A stretch of DNA of 44,400 nt from Kofleriaceae bacterium (GCA_022842285.1 JALHPV010000022.1:1-44400), one strand, 5' to 3'. Counted from the first letter of the stretch, positions 1 through 11,647 are shown. Notes: generated from the letters alone by a model not told the origin. Translations and numbers: made by a program.

Positions 1-1
1 A

Positions 2-118
2 TTTCGAGGCATCTGGAAGAACCGATGCGAGTGGCTGCTGATCTGCGCCACGCACAACCTGCTCAAGCTCTGGCGGGCGCTTCGTCCTTCGCCGCCCCAA
101 CTCGCCGCAACCGTATGA
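2..118 (+). pseudogene. C-terminal end of an IS1182-like transposase (partial at window edge)
   Basis: The second reading frame is open from the first bases of the window and ends at a TGA at 116-118. It encodes a tail containing ATHNLLKLWRALRP. The piece 'WxLxCxxHNLLKLxR' near the C-terminus is typical of DDE transposases of the IS1182/IS5 type; this is recalled family knowledge. The 5' part lies outside the window, so I cannot tell whether the element is intact. No terminal inverted repeat could be paired, because the left end is missing. Only 66 bases separate it from the stop of the WYL gene on the opposite strand. Confidence 0.6.
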
Positions 119-184
119 CGGGCCGTCCCCTGGGGGACTCAAGTCACCCGGCGCCGCCGCCGACGGCTTACGACCTACAGGCTC

Positions 185-1151
185 CTAGGTCTGGTTCTCG
201 GAGCGGAGGCGGGCCAGGCGATCGCGCATGGCGACGCGGGCCTCCTCGGGGCCCAGGATCGCGGCGTGGCGACCGAGGCCCAGGACCCAGCTCGTCACCC
301 ATTCGAAGCCGTCGCAGTCGACGAGGAGCTCGGCGGAGCCGTCGTCGGCCATCGTGACCTCGCCGACAGGCCAGTTCACGCCGATGCGCGTGACGGCGAG
401 CGGCGCCAGCTGGACGCGGACCGTGACCGAGTCGGCCGACGGGACGTAGAGGCGCTCGCGGCGGTAGGCCTCGAGGTCGAAGTCCGCGGGCGTCTCGAAG
501 CGCTCGCCGCCGGTGCGGAGGGCGGCGATGCGATCGATGCGGAACGTGCGGACGTCGCCACGCTTGTGGCAGTAGCCGACGACGTACCACTCGCCCGCGT
601 GGTGGACGATGCCGTAGGGGTCGACGGGCCGCGTCTCGGCCTTGCCGCGCGAGACGGCGGAGTAGTCGATCTCGACCCGCTCCTTGCGACGCGCCGCCGT
701 GACGAGCTCGCGCAGGTGCGCGGTGACCACGGTGTCGCCCGCGACGACGGTGCTCGTGGCGAGCGACTGCGCCTCGGTGGCGTCGCGGCCGAGGGCCTTC
801 AGGAGCTTGGTCTCGGCCGACTCCATCGCCGCGTCGAAGGGGGCGATGCCACTCTCGCGCATGGCGCGGATGCCGAGCAGGAGCGAGCAGCCCTCGGCGG
901 GCGTGAGCCGCAAGGGGCGCGTCAGGCGGTGCGCGAGGTCGACGAACACGCGGCCCTCGTCGACGGAGACGAGCAGGTATTCACCCGGGTCACCGTCGGG
1001 CGGACCGACCTGCGAGAGCAGCTCGAGATCGGCCAGGAGCTCGTCGCGCTCGGTGCCCAGCATCTTCGCGAGCTGCTCCACGGGGACGCCGTCGGGATAC
1101 TTCGCGACGTACGGCACGATGTAGAGCAGGCGGCGGAGCTTCTGGGCGACG

Positions 1152-1159
<8 letters not shown>
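185..1159 (-). CDS. WYL-domain transcriptional regulator (PafC-like, second gene of pair)
   Basis: A 324-residue cytoplasmic regulator. The first ~60 residues look like a winged helix (LRRLLYIVPYVAKYPDG, then VEQLAKMLGTERDELLADLE). A WYL domain follows at about residues 155-215, with the signature EWYVVGYCHKRGDVRTFRID; the C-terminal extension (to ~324) is the WCX-type region. WYL proteins sense ligands, often nucleic acid; PafBC in Actinobacteria controls a DNA-damage response. The ATG overlaps the stop of the upstream WYL gene by 8 bases, so the two are translationally coupled and probably act as a heterodimer. The specific PafBC role here is inferred from the pairing only. Confidence 0.85.
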
Positions 1160-2216
<1,057 letters not shown>

Positions 2217-2239
2217 GAGGGCCGTTCTTAGCAGAATTG

Positions 2240-2809
2240 TCAGAAGTAGTAGCGTGCTCCCGCACCTGCGTTGAGCGCGGCCCCGATGCCCTTTCCGTCG
2301 GCGAAGCCATACTCGAGGACGCCCGCGACCTCGACGAAGGCATCGAGCGGGATCTGGAAGTCGAACAGGAGCCCTCCGACCACCCGCGCCCCGAGCGCCA
2401 GGTAGCCCTGATCGTTCGCGTCGTCGCGACCGTCGAGATACTGGATCACGCGCGCGCCGGGTCCGATGTACGTCGCGATCACGAACGTGTCGCGCGTCTG
2501 CAGGATGTAGGGGTGGAAGACGTAGTCGGCGTGGATCTGGAGTCCGCCGCCAAAGAACGCCGAGCCGACGGCGGCCTGGATCGCCTGATCGTCCGTCAGG
2601 TAGAGCCGGGCGGTGATCCCCGTGGGCTCGCCGAGGATGATCCCGAGCCCGATCGAGCCCTTTTCGGTCCCGCGGGCGATCGGGTTCGACAGATCCTCGA
2701 TCTCCTCGGGCTCGCCCTCGGTGGCCTCCTCGGTGGCCTCCTCGTCGTCGGCCCGGGCTTGAGTGGCCGCGAGCGCGATCGCCAGCAGCGCGAATGCCAT
2801 GCGCCTCAT
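2240..2809 (-). CDS. Small outer-membrane beta-barrel-like protein
   Basis: An exported protein of 189 residues. A signal peptide (MRRMAFALLAIALAATQARA, cleavage before DDEE) is followed by an acidic stretch rich in Glu. Then come alternating hydrophobic/polar strands with many Gly and aromatic residues, ending in Tyr-Tyr-Phe, a C-terminal Phe typical of BAM-inserted outer-membrane proteins. Strand-like pieces such as GYLALGARVVGGLLFDFQI suggest an 8-stranded barrel. I chose the ATG at 2809; a GTG three codons upstream is possible. It lies 23 bases downstream of, and co-oriented with, no close partner. No function can be assigned beyond envelope location. Confidence 0.7.
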   Translation of the reverse strand: MRRMAFALLAIALAATQARADDEEATEEATEGEPEEIEDLSNPIARGTEKGSIGLGIILGEPTGITARLYLTDDQAIQAAVGSAFFGGGLQIHADYVFHPYILQTRDTFVIATYIGPGARVIQYLDGRDDANDQGYLALGARVVGGLLFDFQIPLDAFVEVAGVLEYGFADGKGIGAALNAGAGARYYF

Positions 2810-2916
2810 CGGGGACACGCTACCCGGTTACCGGATCGCCCGCTACTTCCGGATGGGTGATGCGATGGGGCCGCGTCGGCGGTGCCGCGGCCGCCGATCC
2901 GGTCTAGACCTGTCCC

Positions 2917-4119
2917 ATGGCGCGGCTCCGTCGCGAGGTCGTGGCCCTCGGCTGGGTGTCGTTCTTCAACGACGTCTCGAGCGAGATGGTGTACCCGCTG
3001 CTGCCGCTGTTCACGGTGGCCGTGCTGGGCGCGTCGGCGACGTCGCTGGGCTGGATCGAGGGACTCGCGCAGGCAACGGTGGCGGGGCTCACCGCGTGGG
3101 CGGGGCTGCACAGCGATCGCATCCGGCGGCGCGTGCCATACGTGCAGTGGGGGTACGGACTGCCGCTCGTCGGCAAGACGCTGCTCGCCCTCGCGGTCGC
3201 GTGGCCGATGGTGCTCGCGGGCCGCGTCGTAGATCGGATCGGCAAGGGCATCCGGTCGGGCCCGCGCGATGCGCTGATCGCCGACGTCACCGATCCGGCG
3301 GATCGCGGGCGCGCGTTCGGCCTGCATCGCGCGATGGACAGCGCGGGCGCGGTGGTGGGCGTGCTGCTCGCGGCCGGGCTCCTGTGGTGGTTCACGGGGC
3401 GCCCGACAGAAGGCGCGACGACGGAGCGGACGGCGAGCGCGTTCCGGACCGTATTCGCCGTCGCAGCGGTGATGGGCATCGTGGCGCTCGCGTTCACGGC
3501 GCGGTTACGCGAACCCGTGCATGAGGAAGCGGCCACGCCGGCGTCCGCTGACGAGCCGCTGACGCGCGGCTTCTGGGTCGTCATGGCGCTCTTGCTCGTG
3601 TTCACGCTCGCCAACAGCAGCGATGCGTTCCTGTTGCTGCGCGCCGCGAACGTCGGCCTGTCCCCGTGGGAGATCGTCTTGCTCTACGCGCTCATGAGCA
3701 CCGTCTACATGCTGGGCTCGTACCCGGCGGGCGTGCTCAGCGATCGCGTCGGCCGCTGGCGGATGATCGGCGTCGGCTGGGTCATCTACGCCGTCGTCTA
3801 CGGCGCCCTCGCGTGCACGGGCGCGGTCGCGATCTGGCCGCTGCTGGCGCTCTACGGCGTGCAGCTCGCGATCACCGACGGCGTCGGCAAGGCACTCCTC
3901 GTCGACCACATCCCACGCGCCCGCCGGGGCTTCGCGCTCGGCATCTTCTACATGGGCCAGGGCCTGGTGACGCTCGCGAGCAGCGTCGTGGCCGGCCTGC
4001 TCTGGGATCGTGTCGACCCCGCGGCCCCGTTCTGGTTCGGGGCGGGCGCGGCGGCGCTGGCGGTCATGCTGCTGGTGATCGTGCGCCCGTGGCGAGGAAG
4101 TCTGCGATCGCCGCGGTGA
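2917..4119 (+). CDS. Major facilitator superfamily transporter
   Basis: A 400-residue inner-membrane transporter with about 12 hydrophobic segments. The N-terminal segment contains FFNDVSSEMVYPLLPLF and the cytoplasmic loop DRIGKGIRSGPRDALIAD, both features of a widespread MFS_1 group of unknown substrate. A second MFS-type loop, LSDRVGRWRM, occurs after the central loop, giving the expected 6+6 repeat. The start is the ATG at the beginning of MARLRREVV. The 3' end overlaps the convergent hydrolase gene by 56 bases. Length is normal for the family. The substrate could be a drug, sugar or organic acid; nothing local decides it. Confidence 0.9.
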   Translation: MARLRREVVALGWVSFFNDVSSEMVYPLLPLFTVAVLGASATSLGWIEGLAQATVAGLTAWAGLHSDRIRRRVPYVQWGYGLPLVGKTLLALAVAWPMVLAGRVVDRIGKGIRSGPRDALIADVTDPADRGRAFGLHRAMDSAGAVVGVLLAAGLLWWFTGRPTEGATTERTASAFRTVFAVAAVMGIVALAFTARLREPVHEEAATPASADEPLTRGFWVVMALLLVFTLANSSDAFLLLRAANVGLSPWEIVLLYALMSTVYMLGSYPAGVLSDRVGRWRMIGVGWVIYAVVYGALACTGAVAIWPLLALYGVQLAITDGVGKALLVDHIPRARRGFALGIFYMGQGLVTLASSVVAGLLWDRVDPAAPFWFGAGAAALAVMLLVIVRPWRGSLRSPR

Positions 4120-4885
4120 CGGCGGCGGGCTCCTCGATCGATGACGAGTGGCCGGCCTTCGGGATGCGGACGAGGGTGGAGCCCTTGATGTGGCGGGCGA
4201 TCAGCTCGGCCTTGGCGGGCACGGTGGCGGTGTCCTCCTCGCCGACGACCACGAGGGTCGGGCAGGTGATGCGGGAGAGCTCGTGCGTGACGCCCGGACG
4301 ATCGACGACCCCCGCGACCGCACGCCAGACGTCACTGCGCGAGGTCATGACGGCGATGGCGGCCGTCACCTCCGCCGTGCGCGCCGGATCGCTGCGGAAG
4401 GACGCCCCGAGCATGATCGGCCCGATGCGGGACGCCAGCCAGCTGAGCGGGACGACGCGCGAGATCTTCGAGAGCAGCCGGTAGCGCGGCACGTTCTCGG
4501 CGGGCTCGGGCTCCGACGACGTCTCGAGGAGGAGGAGCGACGTCACGAGATCCGGACGCCGCGCGGCGATGCGCATGCCGACGAACCCGCCCATCGAGAG
4601 GCCGACGAAGTGGACCGGCCCGGGGGCGAGCCGCTCGATGAGTCGCACGGCGTCGCCGGTGACGAGCTCGATGCCGATGTGGTGGCGGCCGTCTGCGGCG
4701 GACTTGCCCTGCCCGCGGTGGTCCCAGGCGATGCAGCGGTAGCGATCGCGCAGGGCGGCGATCTGCGGGGCGAAGAGGGCGGTGCTCCACAGGAGGCCGT
4801 GGCTCCAGACGATGGTCTCGCCGGTCGAGCCGGGGCCCGTGTCTTCGTAGTAGAGGCGCGTGTCCCCCAGATCGAGCATCGGCAT
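4064..4885 (-). CDS. Alpha/beta-hydrolase fold protein
   Basis: A cytoplasmic hydrolase of 273 residues. The nucleophile elbow is GLSMGG (Ser near residue 97), the oxyanion region is WSHGLL, the acid is probably Asp in VVGEEDTATVP, and the catalytic His is in KAGHSSSIEEP. Order and spacing match the alpha/beta-hydrolase superfamily near 3-oxoadipate enol-lactonase (PcaD) and haloperoxidase types. The WDHRGQGKS segment before the nucleophile is also typical. There is no signal peptide and no pathway genes nearby, so the substrate is unknown. The last 56 bases overlap the end of the MFS gene on the other strand. Confidence 0.88.
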   Translation of the reverse strand: MPMLDLGDTRLYYEDTGPGSTGETIVWSHGLLWSTALFAPQIAALRDRYRCIAWDHRGQGKSAADGRHHIGIELVTGDAVRLIERLAPGPVHFVGLSMGGFVGMRIAARRPDLVTSLLLLETSSEPEPAENVPRYRLLSKISRVVPLSWLASRIGPIMLGASFRSDPARTAEVTAAIAVMTSRSDVWRAVAGVVDRPGVTHELSRITCPTLVVVGEEDTATVPAKAELIARHIKGSTLVRIPKAGHSSSIEEPAAVTAAIADFLATGARSPAA

Positions 4886-5041
4886 GGCCGGTCAGTTTCC
4901 TACAGAACGGCCCCATCACTTCGCCGTTGGCGGCACGAAGAGATCACGGGCTCGATCAGCCGAGCCACAGGCGGTGCTCCAACGAGTTACGCCGCGTCGA
5001 GGCGCGGCAACGCTGCTGGGTCGCGCTGCCTGGCTCGGGCG

Positions 5042-6559
<1,518 letters not shown>

Positions 6560-6600
6560 GTACGGCGCCGTTTCGCGGCGAGCTCTGAGCATACCCGTCA

Positions 6601-7443
6601 TCAAGCGGCGGTGGCGGCCCGCTCCGCATCGCGGGCCCACAGGACCATACCTTCACGTGCCGCGACGGCTCCCGGCAGGTAGGTCCGCGCGGCCCGCTCG
6701 ATACGCTCGAGCTCGCCGTCGGTCCGGCCCGGATCGTGGTGAAACAGGACGAGCTGCGGGACCCCTGCGGCCTTCGCGAGTTCGGCCCCCGCCTGCCACG
6801 TGGAGTGCCCCCAGCCGACCTTGCTCGGATACTCCTCGGGCGTGTACTGCGAGTCGTAGATCAGGATATCCGCGCCCGCGGCGAGCTTCTTGAGCGTTGG
6901 GTCGACGCACGAGTAGTGCTCGGTGTCCGTCGCGTAGACGATCGATTGGCCCGCATGCTCGAGGCGATAGCCGTAGACGGGATCGGGGTGATTGAGCTTG
7001 GCCATCGTGATCGTGATGTCTCCGATCTCGAAGCGGTCGTTCGCGCGGAGCTCGCGCGTCGTGAGCGTGCCGCCGAGCTGCGAGTAGTCGACGGGAAAGA
7101 ACGGCGCCTTGAAGAGCGACTGGATCGCGGCCTCGACCGGCATCACGCCGTTGGGTCCGGTCGCGATCTCGACGCGGTGGCCCGGGACGTAGATCGGCGT
7201 GAAGAACGGCAGACCGCAGACGTGGTCCCAGTGCAGGTGGGAGAGCAGGATCGTCGAATGGCGCGGTCCCTTCGCCATGCGCTCGTTCCCGAGCACCCGC
7301 AGGCCGGAGCCCGCGTCGAGGATGATGCGCGTATCGCCGGCACACACCTCGAGACACGACGTGTTGCCGCCCGCGGTGAACTCGCTGCCCGGAACCGGGA
7401 TCGAGCCACGAACGCCGAAGAAGCGAACCGAAAGGTCAGACAT
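6601..7443 (-). CDS. Metallo-beta-lactamase-fold hydrolase
   Basis: A 280-residue metal-dependent hydrolase. The opening [14 protein letters not shown] and GGNTSC are characteristic of a PhnP/RNase Z-related group of MBL-fold phosphodiesterases. The metal-binding motif is SHLHWDH; the later metal ligands are the Asp of YATDTEH and the His of [10 protein letters not shown] further His is in [14 protein letters not shown]. In myxobacteria such genes often sit beside signalling proteins, and here the downstream partner is a sigma-54 activator. A cyclic nucleotide or similar signal as substrate is an inference. Translation should be strong, because a perfect AAGGAGGT lies just before the ATG. Confidence 0.88.
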   Translation of the reverse strand: MSDLSVRFFGVRGSIPVPGSEFTAGGNTSCLEVCAGDTRIILDAGSGLRVLGNERMAKGPRHSTILLSHLHWDHVCGLPFFTPIYVPGHRVEIATGPNGVMPVEAAIQSLFKAPFFPVDYSQLGGTLTTRELRANDRFEIGDITITMAKLNHPDPVYGYRLEHAGQSIVYATDTEHYSCVDPTLKKLAAGADILIYDSQYTPEEYPSKVGWGHSTWQAGAELAKAAGVPQLVLFHHDPGRTDGELERIERAARTYLPGAVAAREGMVLWARDAERAATAA

Positions 7444-7448
7444 CAGGG

Positions 7449-7456
7449 ACCTCCTT
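7449..7456 (-). promoter_or_regulatory. Strong Shine-Dalgarno for the MBL-fold hydrolase
   Basis: On the minus strand this reads AAGGAGGT, an uninterrupted match to the 16S rRNA 3' tail, 5 bases before the ATG at 7443. Most other starts here have weak or no such match, so this confirms the start and suggests high expression. Confidence 0.8.
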
Positions 7457-7546
7457 GCCGAAGCGAGGAGACATAGAGCACCCGCAGTGCCAGCCTAACT
7501 ACCTGAAGTTGCACACGCCTCGATGGTGCGCGACGGAGCAGGTGCT

Positions 7547-9013
7547 TCAGATCGAAGCAGGCTGGCGGCGCAGGGCCTGTTTGACGAGCTGGAGGAGGTC
7601 GCGCGCGGCCGCCCGGCAGATGACGAGCGCCGCGCCGACGTAGGCAACCGCGCCGGTCACGATCATCACCGGCAGCTCGAGGGCGGGGGGCGCTTCGCCG
7701 AGCGCGTGGTCGACGGTCCACACCGCCGCTCCCATCACGGCGCACGCGGCGAGCGGCTGGATGAAACCGATGGCGAGGCGGGATGGCGAGACTCCGTTGC
7801 GGGCCGTCATCGCGACACCCGCGATCGCGGTGAGACCGAACGCGATGCCGACCGCGCTGGCCGCGATGACGACGCCAAAGCTCTTCAGCGCGGCGATGCC
7901 CGCGAGCAGCACCACGAGCTTGCCGAGCTCGAGGAACATGAGGCGGCCGGTCTTCGATTCGGATTCGAGGTACGCCGAGAGCACCCACGTGACGGGGCGG
8001 AAGATCGACAGACATGCGAGGACGGCGAGCAGCGGCGCGACCTCCTGCCACTCGTTGTTCGGCAAGAGCAACGCGATGAGCGGGGTGGCGACGAAGCCAA
8101 GGCCCGTCGCGAGCGGGAAGATGATCAGGCTCAAGAGCGCGGTGGATCGCTCCAGCGCACGTGGGCGACGCTCCGGTGGTAGCTCGGCCAGCGACGGCAT
8201 GAGCACGAGCGCGATCTGCTCGCCGACCTGGATCGCGGGGACGTCGGCGAGGTTGTAGGCGAGGTTGTACGTGCCAGTCGCGGTCGTGCCGAAGAAGTAC
8301 GTGATGGCCAGCTTGTCCCAGTAGCGCGACGCCATGTTCGCCATGTTCTGCACGCCGAGCGGCACGCCGAACTTCAACATCTCGACGATGCGCGCCTTAC
8401 GGAGGCGGTGTGGCGTGGTCCAGTCCGCGAGGCCGGCGGCGGCCACGAGGATGCCGAGCATCACGATCGACTGCACGATGTTCGCGACGACGATCGCCAT
8501 CGGCCCCCAGCCGAGTGCGGCGAGCCCGACGGCGATGATCGTGTAGGCGATCTCTCCGAACGCGAGCGACAGGCCCGACGCGCGGAAGTTGAGGGCCCGC
8601 GTGAGCACGCGCTCCGGCATCGCACCGAGCCGGCGAATGAAGATCGCCAGCGCCATGCCGGGGATGTACAGGGCGGCCTCGGGGGTCGCGAGGCTCGCGG
8701 CGATCGGCGTCGCGAGCAGGGCCATCGCGCCGAGGGAGAGCGCGCCGAGCGCGACGTAGAAGACGGTCGCGTGCCAGGTGACTTCCTTCGCGTCGGGTCC
8801 GCGGCCCTTCACGACGGCGTACTGACCGAAGCCCCAGATCGTCACCCAGTTCGCGGTCATCGCGAGGACGGTGGCGGCCGCCACGGCACCGATCTCGTCG
8901 GCGCGCAGGAAGCGCGTCATCACGAGCGTGCCGACGACGCCGATCGTGCGTCCACCCATCGACGACACGATCGTCCAGAGGGCTCCCTTGGCCGCCTTCT
9001 GTGCGATCGACAT
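7547..9013 (-). CDS. Oligosaccharide flippase family protein (Wzx/MOP-like)
   Basis: A 488-residue polytopic membrane protein with about 14 hydrophobic segments. The N-terminal AAKGALWTIVSSMGGRTIGV and TLVMTRFLRADEIGAVA are typical of the polysaccharide-transport (MOP/MATE superfamily) flippases that move lipid-linked saccharides across the inner membrane. The central region GVPLGVQNMANMASRYWDKL matches the second half-repeat. The start is the ATG before SIAQKAAKG; a GTG three codons upstream also exists. No glycosyltransferase gene lies next to it, so it stands alone here, which is unusual for a Wzx. The exported glycan is unknown. Confidence 0.88.
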   Translation of the reverse strand: MSIAQKAAKGALWTIVSSMGGRTIGVVGTLVMTRFLRADEIGAVAAATVLAMTANWVTIWGFGQYAVVKGRGPDAKEVTWHATVFYVALGALSLGAMALLATPIAASLATPEAALYIPGMALAIFIRRLGAMPERVLTRALNFRASGLSLAFGEIAYTIIAVGLAALGWGPMAIVVANIVQSIVMLGILVAAAGLADWTTPHRLRKARIVEMLKFGVPLGVQNMANMASRYWDKLAITYFFGTTATGTYNLAYNLADVPAIQVGEQIALVLMPSLAELPPERRPRALERSTALLSLIIFPLATGLGFVATPLIALLLPNNEWQEVAPLLAVLACLSIFRPVTWVLSAYLESESKTGRLMFLELGKLVVLLAGIAALKSFGVVIAASAVGIAFGLTAIAGVAMTARNGVSPSRLAIGFIQPLAACAVMGAAVWTVDHALGEAPPALELPVMIVTGAVAYVGAALVICRAAARDLLQLVKQALRRQPASI

Positions 9014-9124
9014 CCCGGCCACGAGTTGCAGCCTGCATGCCCGTGGAATCAGGGTGTACGGCGGAGAAACCGTAGCGACAGCGCTCGCTCGAGCACGTAC
9101 CGCCGAGCGGGGTAGCTCGCGCTC

Positions 9125-10483
9125 CTAGCGCGGGTTGCCGAACTTGTCGGGTAGCCCGCCCGCGGGGGCGGCACCACTCACGTCGACGTCGAGGCTGTTC
9201 TCGCCTTCCTTGATCTCGACGGTGCTCTCGACCGGGTCATTCGCGCCCTCGAGATACGCCTTCACCTTGTACTTGCCCGGCGCGAGGCTCTTGAACGCGA
9301 ACGCGCCATCCTGAGCGACGACGTAGTGGGGCGCATCGACGACGACGATGTACGACGCCATGTTCGCGTGGATGTTGCAGCCGAGGCGCACGATGCCCGC
9401 CTTGTCCACCTTCACTTCGCGGGTCTCGCCCTGCTTGTAGAGGCCGAGGTCGAACGACTTCGCCTTCGAGACCGAAAACACGTTGTGATAGACGCCGTCC
9501 ATGTTCGGGAACGACAGGGTCGAGCCGACGGGCACGGCCATCAGGGCCGGCGCGAACTGACGTCCGCGCTGCTCGATGACGCGCTGCTTCGCCTTGCGCT
9601 TCTTGCCGCCCTTCGTCGGGTAGAGCATCACGACGCCCATCTTGCTGCCGGCGGATCCGACGAGCTTGCCGGCGAGCGAGCCCTTCGCCGGCTTCGCATC
9701 GGGTTCATCCGCCTCGGATCCACCGACGACCTGCGGCTGCGGCTCGCTGTCCGCGGGCACGGTCTTCACGGCCGTCGTGATCCGCTGGGGCGCCCCGGCG
9801 CGGAACACCGCGGCGATCGACGAGACCTCCTTCGGTCCCGTGATCAGCTCCGCGCGCGAGAACAGCTGCTCGGCATAATTGATCTGACCGCGCTCGCCGG
9901 CGATCACCGCCCGGTCGAGCAGGCGCTTCGCCTCGGGGTCCTTCACCTTGGCCGCGAGGAGCTGGACCTTGTCGAGCTGGTCCGGATCGATCGGCTTCAG
10001 GGTGCCCTTGGGCACCACCATGGTCGGCGCGAGCGGGCCGAGGGCGCCGAGCAGCTCGGCCTTCTCCTTCTCGGGCACCTTGAACTGCACGAGCGAGGCG
10101 ACGATCGCATCGACGAGCGCATTGAACTCCTCCTCGACGAGCTGCATGCCTGCGTGGCTCGTCTCCATCGAGCGCCCGGTGTACTTGCACCCGCCGCCGC
10201 CCGCGTAGCAGACGAACTCCGCGAGCAAGCGCTTCAGGTTCGGCACATCCGAGTTGAAGAACCGATCCTGGATCCGCGGATCCACCGCCGCGCGATTCAC
10301 GAAGTCGTCGACGACCGCCGTCACCGCCGGCTCGCCACCCAGACGCTCGTAGAGCGACGCCGGCGGCTTGGGCGCCGGGTCCGGCTTCGTCGTCTCGATG
10401 GGCGTCACCGGCACGGGATTCGTCTTGGCGCCGCCGCCGCAGCCAGCCGCCAGGATCAGAGCAACCATCCACCGCATGTTCAT
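9125..10483 (-). CDS. Lipoprotein fusing a truncated haemoglobin to a cupredoxin-like domain
   Basis: A 452-residue exported lipoprotein (lipobox LAAGC, Cys15). Residues ~43-155 form a group 1 truncated globin: LYERLGGEPAV at helix A, Phe75/76 at the CD corner, and proximal His110 in SMETSHAGM. The distal Tyr at B10 is replaced by Val62. Cys92 and Cys99 flank a Gly-rich turn and may form a disulfide. After a linker of ~100 residues, residues ~270-385 form a cupredoxin: His333 in VYHNVFS, then Cys369, His372 and Met375 in GCNIHANM, a complete type-1 copper ligand set. A carboxypeptidase-regulatory-like beta-sandwich (FAFKSLAPGKYKVKAYL) closes the chain. It therefore appears able to hold both heme and copper in the envelope; an electron-transfer or NO/O2 role is inferred. 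Confidence 0.85.
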   Translation of the reverse strand: MNMRWMVALILAAGCGGGAKTNPVPVTPIETTKPDPAPKPPASLYERLGGEPAVTAVVDDFVNRAAVDPRIQDRFFNSDVPNLKRLLAEFVCYAGGGGCKYTGRSMETSHAGMQLVEEEFNALVDAIVASLVQFKVPEKEKAELLGALGPLAPTMVVPKGTLKPIDPDQLDKVQLLAAKVKDPEAKRLLDRAVIAGERGQINYAEQLFSRAELITGPKEVSSIAAVFRAGAPQRITTAVKTVPADSEPQPQVVGGSEADEPDAKPAKGSLAGKLVGSAGSKMGVVMLYPTKGGKKRKAKQRVIEQRGRQFAPALMAVPVGSTLSFPNMDGVYHNVFSVSKAKSFDLGLYKQGETREVKVDKAGIVRLGCNIHANMASYIVVVDAPHYVVAQDGAFAFKSLAPGKYKVKAYLEGANDPVESTVEIKEGENSLDVDVSGAAPAGGLPDKFGNPR

Positions 10484-10512
10484 GCTCAGGATCTAGCGAC
10501 GAGACCGTCGGA

Positions 10513-10541
10513 ACATCAATGGGGTCCGACCCCATTGATGT
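10513..10541. repeat. 29-base perfect palindrome, 14-base arms, 1-base centre
   Basis: The left arm is acatcaatggggtc and the right arm gaccccattgatgt, with a single c between them. It sits between the start of the haemoglobin-cupredoxin gene (10483) and the stop of the next minus-strand gene (10544), three bases beyond that stop. There is no T-run on either side, so it is a poor intrinsic terminator. It resembles REP-type elements carrying a GGGGTC-GACCCC core that occur dispersed in some genomes. It could also stabilise the mRNA 3' end of the upstream gene. Confidence 0.8.
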
Positions 10542-10543
10542 CC

Positions 10544-11647
10544 CTATCGCCAGTCGAGGCCGACTTCGACGAAGAAGGCGCGGTCCGCGAGCGTCGATAC
10601 GCCCTGCTCGGCTCGCACCCCGACGGTGATCGGCGTCGCGAGCGGGGCCAGCTCCAGGCCGGCTGTCACGCCCGCGCCGAAGCGCTCCATCACGTCGCCG
10701 AGCCGGAGCTCGCCGCGCAGCTGCGCGATGGCCGCCACGTCGAGGGCCTCCGTGCGCCGGAGCGAGACGCCGATGCCCGCCGCGGCGCCGAGCAGGTTCA
10801 CGGCGCGCTTCGAGTAGTCCGCGCGGGCCGCGACGAACCACGGGCCTGCCAGGCCGAAGCGTCCCGCCGCCGCGATCGCTCCGCCCGCTTGCGCATCGGT
10901 GTCGCCCAGCACCGTGATGCCGCCGCCGATGCGCACGCCGAGCCAGTTCGGCCGCGCGCGGCCCCGCGTTACCCGCCCCGCGAGGGGGTCGGCGATCTCG
11001 TCCCCCGTCGGGCCGCCGCTGGCGCCGGCGTACTTGCCGCGGATCAGCGATGGATGCTTGATGGCGGGTGGAGGACCCTCCGTCTGCTTCTCGATCGCGG
11101 TCTCCTCGGTGAAGTCGACCGAGGTGACGCCGGGCTCCGTCTCGACCTGCTTCGGCGGTGCGACCATGAACACGGGCGCGCGCTTGCCGGCCTCCGCGAC
11201 GACGCTCGTCGACATCACGAAGTCGCCGTCGGTGGCGGTGATCGTGTGCGGGCCGGGCTTCACCCACACCCTTACCGGCGACGGCATGGCCTCGTCGGCG
11301 AGCGCGGGCAGGGTGATCGTCATGCCCTCGGGCGTGGTGCTGATCGCGAGCTCGGTGAGGTTGGCGCTGGCCAGTCGCTTCGTGATCCCGCGCGCGTGCT
11401 TCCGGATCTCGGGCCCCACGTCGTCGGGTAGGTCGGCGCTCAGGCAGCCATCGAGGTAGAGCGCGGCCCGCGAAAGATCATCGCGTACGGCGTAGACCGC
11501 ACCGAGCGTGCAGCGCGCCGCCGGGTCGGTGAGCTGGGCCCGCAGCGCGGTCACGTCGGCCGCGGAGTGGGTCTTCAGGGCGTCCGTGAGCGGACTCGCG
11601 ACCGCCGGTCCGCTCAGACACACCCCGACGAGGATCAGCGCCCGCAC
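10544..11647 (-). CDS. Exported PEGA-like / outer-membrane barrel-like protein
   Basis: A 367-residue protein beginning at a GTG. It has a signal peptide (LILVGVCLSGPAVA, cleavage before SPLTDAL). About residues 20-110 are helical with two Cys (CTLGAVYAV, DGCLS). A PEGA-like segment at about 110-175 has VWVKPGPHTITATDGDF. Next comes a Pro/Glu-rich linker, and then a strand-rich C-terminal half (~230-367) with alternating patterns (LGVRIGGGITVLG, FFVEVGLDWR) that suggests a beta-barrel. No known family was recognised. It is divergent from the lipoprotein gene starting at 11783, with a shared ~135-base upstream region. A role in envelope structure is a guess. Confidence 0.7.
   Translation of the reverse strand: MRALILVGVCLSGPAVASPLTDALKTHSAADVTALRAQLTDPAARCTLGAVYAVRDDLSRAALYLDGCLSADLPDDVGPEIRKHARGITKRLASANLTELAISTTPEGMTITLPALADEAMPSPVRVWVKPGPHTITATDGDFVMSTSVVAEAGKRAPVFMVAPPKQVETEPGVTSVDFTEETAIEKQTEGPPPAIKHPSLIRGKYAGASGGPTGDEIADPLAGRVTRGRARPNWLGVRIGGGITVLGDTDAQAGGAIAAAGRFGLAGPWFVAARADYSKRAVNLLGAAAGIGVSLRRTEALDVAAIAQLRGELRLGDVMERFGAGVTAGLELAPLATPITVGVRAEQGVSTLADRAFFVEVGLDWR

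Noticed and set aside
9326-11431. A 701-codon plus-strand frame opposite the globin-cupredoxin gene
   Set aside because: It is Arg/Asp/Leu-rich shadow sequence; the minus strand has signal peptides and metal-ligand motifs.
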